Below, piece after piece: positions 30,417 through 35,885 of a stretch of DNA of 35,885 nucleotides. Within the stretch, counting starts at the first letter, position 1, and every line of letters starts with the position of its first letter. The notes below the pieces were generated by a model. It saw only the letters and a list, made by a program, of their open reading frames with translations, was not told the DNA's origin and searched no databases. This DNA is from Paenibacillus artemisiicola (lineage in GTDB: Bacteria > Bacillota > Bacilli > Paenibacillales > Paenibacillaceae): the NCBI RefSeq assembly GCF_017652985.1, contig NZ_JAGGDJ010000054.1, forward strand, positions 1 to 35,885, in the 5' to 3' direction. The position numbers and the translations under genes were made by a program.

Positions 30417-30453
30417 GACCGGCTTGGGAGCTTCGGCGCCCGGCCGGTCTTTT
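30417..30453 (+). terminator. Intrinsic terminator after the DUF1801 gene
   Basis: GACCGGCTTGGGAGC (30417-30431) pairs with GCGCCCGGCCGGTC (30436-30449) around a TTCG tetraloop, with a small internal mismatch. Four T residues follow. Confidence 0.75.
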
Positions 30454-30557
30454 CGCGTTGGCCCGTCTTCGGCCGGACCGCCCGCGCGCGCCCGCGAGAC
30501 TCGCGGCCATTGCCCCGGATGCCGTCGAACCCGGTAGGGAAAAGGGGCGATTTGCGG

Positions 30558-30563
30558 TATAAT
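30558..30563 (+). promoter_or_regulatory. Consensus -10 (TATAAT) before the helicase gene
   Basis: Perfect TATAAT 38 bp before the GTG start, after a terminator. The -35 region at the right distance (TAGGGA, 30535-30540) is poor. Confidence 0.45.
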
Positions 30564-30600
30564 GGCAGCATCATGGATTAACGGAGAGGCAGTGAGGAAC

Positions 30601-33600
30601 GTGGAAAGCAGACCTGGGCAAGCGCTGACGTGCGAATGGCAGAAGTACGGCGCCGTGAACTACGCGATGCAGCAAAACTTCGTGCCGGTCGTCCAGAAGA
30701 TTACGCTGCATAACGCGTCGGAGCGCGATTTGACGGGGATCTCCGTTCAGATCGCGGCGGAACCGGCGTTCGCGCCGCCTTGGCGCGCGGAGGTCGACGC
30801 CGTGCCGGCGGGCAAGACCGTGGAGCTGGCGCCCGTCCACGTGCAGGTGAACGGCGCCTACCTGGCCGGGCTCACGGAAAGGCTGACGGGGACGCTGACG
30901 CTGACCGTGTCGGGGGAAGGGCGGGAGCTGTTCGCGGAGACGGCGCCGCTGACGCTGCTCGCGTACGACCAGTGGGGCGGCTTGGCCGCCATGCCCGAGA
31001 TGGCCGCGGCGTTCATCATGCCGAATCATCCCGCGGTGCAGCGGCTGATCGGCGAGGCGGCACCGATTCTCGGGAAATGGACGGGCAACCCGTCGTTCGA
31101 CGCGTACCAGAGCAACAACCCGAACCGGATCCGGCATCAAGCCGCCGCGATCTATGCCGCGATTCAAGCGAAGCAGGTCACGTATTGCGTGGCGCCGGCG
31201 AGCTTCGAGGAGGTCGGGCAGCGCGTCCGGCTCCCGGATGCCGTCATCGGCGCGCGAATGGGCAATTGCCTCGACTTGACGCTGCTCTATGCCGCTTGCC
31301 TGGAGGCGGTCGGCCTGCACCCGCTGGTCGTCTTCACGAAGGGCCATGCGTTTCCGGGCGTGTGGCTGGTGCCGGAGACGTTCGCCGAGACCGTGCAGGA
31401 CGACCCGTCGCTGCTCGCGAAGCGGCTCGCCTCCGGCGTGCACGAGATCAGCCTCGCGGAAGCGACCCTGATGTGCGGCGGGCACGACGAGGCCTACGCG
31501 GACGCGGAGCGGGCGGCGATCGGCCATCTGGGCGATCCCGACGCTTTCGTCGGGTTCATCGACGTCAAGCGTTCGCGGGCCAGCGCGATCCGTCCCCTGC
31601 CGCTGCGCGTCCAGACGCCGGGCGGCTGGGAGATCGTGCCGGACCGGACCCCGGCAGCGGGTATCGGCGGCGCGCCGGACGAAGTGACGATCCATGCGCG
31701 CCCGGCGGAGGCCGCCTCGATTCCGGTCACGAAGCAGAAGCAGTGGGAACGGCGGCTGCTCGACCTGACGCTCCGGAACGGACTGCTGAACTTGCGGTTG
31801 ACCAAATCCGCGCTGCCGCTCCTCCAGACGAAGCTGAGCGAGCTCGAAGACGCCCTGTCCGACGGACGGGAATTCCAGCTCCTGCCGCGGCCCGCGGATT
31901 GGGCCGATACGCCCCGGAGCGCGGAGCTGTTCCGGAGCGTCGGCCGCGACGATCCGCTGAACGTGCTGATCGGGCAGGAATTTCTGCAGAAGCGGCTGCG
32001 CGCCGATGCCGGCGACCGGGAGCTCGCCGTCAAGGCGATTCATCTCTACCGCGCGGCGAGGGCGTCGCTGGAGGAGAACGGGGCCAACACGCTCTTCCTG
32101 GCGCTGGGATTGCTCAAGTGGTACGAGACCCCGGCCAGCGAGCAGCCGCGGTATGCCCCGATCGTGCTCGTCCCCGTGGAGCTGACCCGCAAGACGTCGA
32201 GCGCGAGCTTCGTCCTGCGCGTCCGGGACGAGGAGCCGCAGATCAATATTACGCTGCTCGAGATGCTCCGCCAGGATTTCGGCAGCCAGATCGGCGGGCT
32301 CGATCCGCTGCCGCGGGACGAGAAGGGCATCGACCTTGCCGGCGTCTTCTCGGTCATTCGCCACGCCGTCATGCGGCTGCCGCGCTGGGACGTGGTGGAA
32401 TCGGCGCTGCTCGGCCTCTTCTCGTTCAGCCGCTTCGTGATGTGGAACGACATTCGCAGCCGGGCGGAGGACCTCGCCAAGAGCAAGGTGGTCGCGAGCC
32501 TGATGGCCGGCCGTCTGGCCTGGCAGGCGGAGCAGCCGTTCCCCGAGCCGGGCGCGCTGGACGGCTTGTACGCGCCCGACCGGCTCCTGCTGCCGATCAG
32601 CGCGGATTCCTCGCAGATCGTCGCCGTGGGCGCCGCGCAGGCGGGGCACAGCTTCGTGCTGCACGGGCCGCCGGGGACGGGCAAATCGCAGACGATCACG
32701 AACCTGATCGCCGCGGCGCTGGCCGAGAACAAGACGGTGCTGTTCGTCGCGGAGAAGATGGCCGCGCTCAGCGTCGTGCAGGGCAGGCTCGAGGGAATCG
32801 GGCTGGGCGCCTTCTGCCTCGAGCTCCATTCGAACAAGAGCACGAAGAAGGCCGTGCTCGACCAGCTGAAGCGGACGCTGGAGACCGCCCGCTCGGCATC
32901 GCCGGAGGACTGGCGCCGGGAGGCCGAGCGGCTGGCGGCGTCGCGCGGCGAGCTGAACGGCTACGTGGACGCGCTGCACCGGAAGCGCGGCTTCGGCGCC
33001 TCCCTGTACGAGGCGATCGCCCGGTACGGCGAAGTCAAGGACGCGCCGGCGCTGGCGCCGTTCGACCAGCCGGTCGCCGCCTGGACGGCGGACCTCCGCC
33101 TCGCCTGGAGCGAGCGCGCGAAGGAGCTGCGCATCGCCGGCGAAGCGGCGGGCCGGCCCGCGGGGCATGTCTGGTCGGACGCGTCCGGCTCGGCCTACTC
33201 GCCGGCGCTCCGGGCGCAGGCCGAGGAGACGCTGGCGGCGTACGCGGCCGCGCTGCGGGACGTGAAGCAGGCCTATGGCGCGCTCGGCGGCGCGCTGGAA
33301 GGGCCGGCAACGGACCCCGACGGCGCGCAGCTGCGGCAGCTGGCGGCGATGGCCGAGCTGCTGCAGGGCATGCCGGCCGTCGTGCCGGCGGCGCTGCTCG
33401 GCGCCGATGAGCTGGAGCCGGCGCTCGGCGCCGCCATGCTTGCGGCCCGCCGCGGCGTTGCGCGCAATGAAGCCCGCGCGCGCGTCGCGGATCGCTTCTC
33501 CGCCGAAGCGCTCGCGTTCGACGCCGGCGCGGCGCTGGAGGAGTGGCGGCAAGCCGAGCGGAAGTGGTTTCTGCCGAAGCGGCTCCGGCAGAACCGGATC

Positions 33601-35885
33601 TACAAGCAGCTCAGCCGAATGGCCGCGGCGCCGCTCCGCAAGGATCAGACGGCCGAAGCGCTCGTCCAGATCGCCGTATACCGGACCGAAGCGGCCGAGC
33701 TGAAGCAGGCCGCCGCGGCGGCCTCCGTCTGGCTGGGCGCGCGCTGGAGCGGGGAAGACGCGGACTGGAGCGCGGCGATCGCGTTGTGCGACTGGAGCCG
33801 GCGGCTCGAGCAGGTACTGCTGCGGCTGCATCCGGATGCCAGCGCGGCGACGGCCGCGCGGAAGCGGCTCGCCGACGCGGCGGGCGCCGGAGGCGCCGCG
33901 TTCCGGGAGCGCCACGGCGGCGCGCTGGCGCGGTTCGCGGCGGCCTGCCGGGAGTCCGTCCGGCTGGAAGGGAAGCTGGCCGAGCTGCTCGGGATCGATT
34001 TCTCCGCTATGGACCGGCGCCGGTCCGGACAGTCTTGGCTGGACCATCGCGAGGCGCAGGCCCGGCAATGGACGGACGCCTTGGACGACCTGCGCGATTG
34101 GTGCGGCTGGCGGCTGGTCCGCGAGCGCGCGGCATCCGCGGGACTGTCCTCGCTCGCGGCCGCGTACGAGCGCGGCGAGCTGCGGCACGACCAGGTGGAG
34201 CCGGCGTTCGAGCGGGCCTGGTGGCGCGCGGCCATCGACTTCGCGCTGGCGGAGGAGACGGAGCTGGCTGCGTTCTCCGGCCGCTTGTTCGAGGATAAGA
34301 TCCGCAGCTTCCAGGCGCTGGCGGAGCGGTTCGAGCGCCTGACCCGCCAGGAGATCGCGGCGAGGCTCTCGGCGAACATCCCGCCGCTGCATCAGCAGGC
34401 CTCGTCCAATTCGGAGGCCGGCATCCTGCTGCGGGCGATCCGGAGCGGCGGCAGGGGGATGTCGCTGCGCAAGCTGTTCGAGCAGATTCCGAATTTGCTG
34501 AACCGCCTGTGCCCGTGCGTGCTCATGAGCCCGATGTCGGTCGCGCAGTACCTCGATCCCAAGTACGCGCCGTTCGATCTCGTCGTGTTCGACGAAGCGT
34601 CCCAGCTGCCGACGAGCGAAGCCGTCGGCGCCATGGCGCGCGGCCGCAACGTGATCGTGGTCGGAGATCCGAAGCAGCTGCCGCCGACCAGCTTCTTCTC
34701 GGCCGCGGCAAGCGAGGATGGGGAGGACGAAGGCATTCCGGAGGACCTCGAGAGCATTTTGGACGACTGCCTCGCGCTCGGCATGCCGGAAGCCCATCTG
34801 CTGTGGCATTACCGCAGCCGGCATGAGAGCTTGATCGCGTTCAGCAACCGGCACTTCTACGACAACCAGCTGCTCACCTTCCCGTCGCCGTACGAGCGGA
34901 AATCCAGCGTGCGCTGGCATCCGGTGGACGGCTATTACGACCGGGGCCGGACGAAGCAGAACCGGGCGGAGGCCGAGCAGGTCGTGGCGGAGATCGCGCG
35001 GCGGCTGCGCGACGCGGAGGGGCCGCGAAGGAGCATCGGCGTCGTCACGTTCAACAGCATCCAGCAGACCCTGATCGAGGACCTGCTCGACGAAGCGTTC
35101 CGCAAGGACGGCGAGCTGGAACGGCTGGCTTCGCGGCTGCATGAACCGATTTTCGTCAAGAATTTGGAGAACGTGCAGGGCGACGAACGCGACGTCATCC
35201 TCTTCTCGATCGGGTACGGTCCGGACGCGTCGGGCAAGGTGGTGCTGAACTTCGGACCGCTGAACCGGGAGGGCGGCTGGCGGCGGCTGAACGTCGCGGT
35301 CTCCCGGGCGCGGCACGAAATGCACGTCTTCTCCGCGCTGCGCGCCGAGCATCTGGACGCGTCGCGGACGCGCTCGAACGGCGTCGGCGTGCTGAAGGCG
35401 TTCCTGGAATACGCCGAGAAGGGCCATGCGGCGCTCGGGCTGAACGCGGCCCTGCTGAAGCGCGAGGAGACGGGGATCGAGGCGCAGATCGCGGAGGCGC
35501 TGGCCGCAAACGGCCACAAGGCCGACCTGCATGTCGGCGCGTCGGGTTACCGCATCGATCTCGCGGTCGTCGATCCCGCGCGGCCGGATGCGTACCGGCT
35601 CGCGATTCTGTGCGACGGCGACAATTACCTGTCGGGCCGGACGGCCCGCGATCGGGATATGCTGCGCGAGCAGGTGCTGCGTCAGCTGGGCTGGCGCATT
35701 CATCGCGTCTGGTCGATGGATTGGTTGGATAATCCGGCGAAGGAGACGCAGCGCGTTTTGGCGGCGGTCGCGGAAGCCGAGCGCGCCGAGCAGGCGGAAC
35801 GCGCCGAGCAGGCCGAGCGCGCCGCGCGAGCGGCGCAAGCGGCGCAAGCGGCTCCGGCCGTGCCGGCCGAGGAGCGCGGCCCGGC
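30601..35885 (+). CDS. Large SF1 helicase of the DUF4011/DUF3320 type with C-terminal nuclease-like domain (3' end outside window)
   Basis: Open for 1761 codons to the window end. Start taken as GTG 30601 with GGAGAGG upstream; GTG 30592 is an alternative. An N-terminal beta-rich region is followed at ~200-260 by a transglutaminase-like segment (GNCLDLTLLYAACLEAVGLHP, Cys223; GHAFPGVW, His249). KQWERRLLDLTLRNGLLNL (~380) is the DUF4011 hallmark. Helicase motifs: Walker A GPPGTGKS (689-696), DEASQ (1331-1335), ENVQGDERDVI (~1523-1533), VAVSRAR (1565-1571). The C-terminal part, with IDLAVVD (Asp1653) and ILCDG (Asp1672), resembles the PD-(D/E)XK-like domain of these proteins, but the ECDG Glu is Leu here. 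It ends in an Ala/Glu-rich repeat tail. Such proteins are often suspected in phage defence; not shown here. Confidence 0.88.
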   Translation, partial: MESRPGQALTCEWQKYGAVNYAMQQNFVPVVQKITLHNASERDLTGISVQIAAEPAFAPPWRAEVDAVPAGKTVELAPVHVQVNGAYLAGLTERLTGTLTLTVSGEGRELFAETAPLTLLAYDQWGGLAAMPEMAAAFIMPNHPAVQRLIGEAAPILGKWTGNPSFDAYQSNNPNRIRHQAAAIYAAIQAKQVTYCVAPASFEEVGQRVRLPDAVIGARMGNCLDLTLLYAACLEAVGLHPLVVFTKGHAFPGVWLVPETFAETVQDDPSLLAKRLASGVHEISLAEATLMCGGHDEAYADAERAAIGHLGDPDAFVGFIDVKRSRASAIRPLPLRVQTPGGWEIVPDRTPAAGIGGAPDEVTIHARPAEAASIPVTKQKQWERRLLDLTLRNGLLNLRLTKSALPLLQTKLSELEDALSDGREFQLLPRPADWADTPRSAELFRSVGRDDPLNVLIGQEFLQKRLRADAGDRELAVKAIHLYRAARASLEENGANTLFLALGLLKWYETPASEQPRYAPIVLVPVELTRKTSSASFVLRVRDEEPQINITLLEMLRQDFGSQIGGLDPLPRDEKGIDLAGVFSVIRHAVMRLPRWDVVESALLGLFSFSRFVMWNDIRSRAEDLAKSKVVASLMAGRLAWQAEQPFPEPGALDGLYAPDRLLLPISADSSQIVAVGAAQAGHSFVLHGPPGTGKSQTITNLIAAALAENKTVLFVAEKMAALSVVQGRLEGIGLGAFCLELHSNKSTKKAVLDQLKRTLETARSASPEDWRREAERLAASRGELNGYVDALHRKRGFGASLYEAIARYGEVKDAPALAPFDQPVAAWTADLRLAWSERAKELRIAGEAAGRPAGHVWSDASGSAYSPALRAQAEETLAAYAAALRDVKQAYGALGGALEGPATDPDGAQLRQLAAMAELLQGMPAVVPAALLGADELEPALGAAMLAARRGVARNEARARVADRFSAEALAFDAGAALEEWRQAERKWFLPKRLRQNRIYKQLSRMAAAPLRKDQTAEALVQIAVYRTEAAELKQAAAAASVWLGARWSGEDADWSAAIALCDWSRRLEQVLLRLHPDASAATAARKRLADAAGAGGAAFRERHGGALARFAAACRESVRLEGKLAELLGIDFSAMDRRRSGQSWLDHREAQARQWTDALDDLRDWCGWRLVRERAASAGLSSLAAAYERGELRHDQVEPAFERAWWRAAIDFALAEETELAAFSGRLFEDKIRSFQALAERFERLTRQEIAARLSANIPPLHQQASSNSEAGILLRAIRSGGRGMSLRKLFEQIPNLLNRLCPCVLMSPMSVAQYLDPKYAPFDLVVFDEASQLPTSEAVGAMARGRNVIVVGDPKQLPPTSFFSAAASEDGEDEGIPEDLESILDDCLALGMPEAHLLWHYRSRHESLIAFSNRHFYDNQLLTFPSPYERKSSVRWHPVDGYYDRGRTKQNRAEAEQVVAEIARRLRDAEGPRRSIGVVTFNSIQQTLIEDLLDEAFRKDGELERLASRLHEPIFVKNLENVQGDERDVILFSIGYGPDASGKVVLNFGPLNREGGWRRLNVAVSRARHEMHVFSALRAEHLDASRTRSNGVGVLKAFLEYAEKGHAALGLNAALLKREETGIEAQIAEALAANGHKADLHVGASGYRIDLAVVDPARPDAYRLAILCDGDNYLSGRTARDRDMLREQVLRQLGWRIHRVWSMDWLDNPAKETQRVLAAVAEAERAEQAERAEQAERAARAAQAAQAAPAVPAEERGP

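Noticed and set aside
1..35885. CRISPR array, insertion sequence, tRNA or rRNA genes
   Set aside because: No regularly spaced short repeats with unique spacers, no transposase-like protein or terminal inverted repeats, and no tRNA or rRNA core sequence were recognised.

Overview
The window looks like chromosomal DNA from a GC-rich member of the Bacillales, most likely Paenibacillaceae (Paenibacillus/Cohnella-like). The reasons are strong AGGAGG-type ribosome binding sites, sigma-A-like promoters in AT-richer gaps, T-tailed intrinsic terminators, and sugar ABC importers encoded without their own ATPase. Genus is inference; no rRNA or tRNA gene is present.

Region 1 (1-648): three copies of a ~126-bp GC-rich tandem repeat, then unassigned sequence. 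Region 2 (649-20928): a divergent DeoR-type repressor gene and a long co-directional catabolic cluster. In order it encodes an AgaS-like SIS isomerase/deaminase, a class II aldolase (GatY/KbaY type), two PfkB kinases, a GH4 glycosidase, a ROK kinase, NagA, a cysteine-rich Gfo/Idh/MocA oxidoreductase, a cytosolic gamma-glutamyltranspeptidase homologue, two sugar ABC importers (lipoprotein plus two permeases each), a NodB-fold deacetylase-like protein and an MFS transporter, closed by a strong terminator. Read together, the enzymes make a complete non-PTS route for an N-acetylhexosamine of galacto type: ABC import, GH4 cleavage, ROK phosphorylation, NagA deacetylation, AgaS deamination/isomerisation to tagatose-6-P, PfkB phosphorylation and aldol cleavage. 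A 9-bp-arm palindrome overlapping the promoter at 1558-1593 is the likely operator.

Region 3 (20929-24302): a consensus promoter, a structured ~250-nt leader with a 32-codon ORF and an intrinsic terminator, then rtcB (RNA ligase) and a BCS1-like AAA+ ATPase gene, overlapping closely enough to be one operon. This looks like an RNA-repair module under transcription attenuation. Region 4 (24352-26709): a SEC-C/HTH protein on the minus strand, divergent from a MATE transporter.

Region 5 (26743-30453): an ECF42-type sigma factor with TPR-like C-terminal extension, two YCII/DGPF proteins, a VOC/PhnB-fold protein and a DUF1801 protein. Three near-identical promoter elements, (T/C)GTCGATT-N15-CGTCGC, precede the three transcription units, so the sigma factor probably controls its neighbours and itself. 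A degenerate T-poor repeat fills the gap after the sigma gene. Region 6 (30558-35885): a very large SF1 helicase of the DUF4011/DUF3320 type with a C-terminal nuclease-like domain, still open at the window edge. A 1758-codon antisense open frame over the same DNA is a GC artefact.

By eye, coding DNA from about 21.5 kb onward is richer in G/C at third positions than the sugar cluster.
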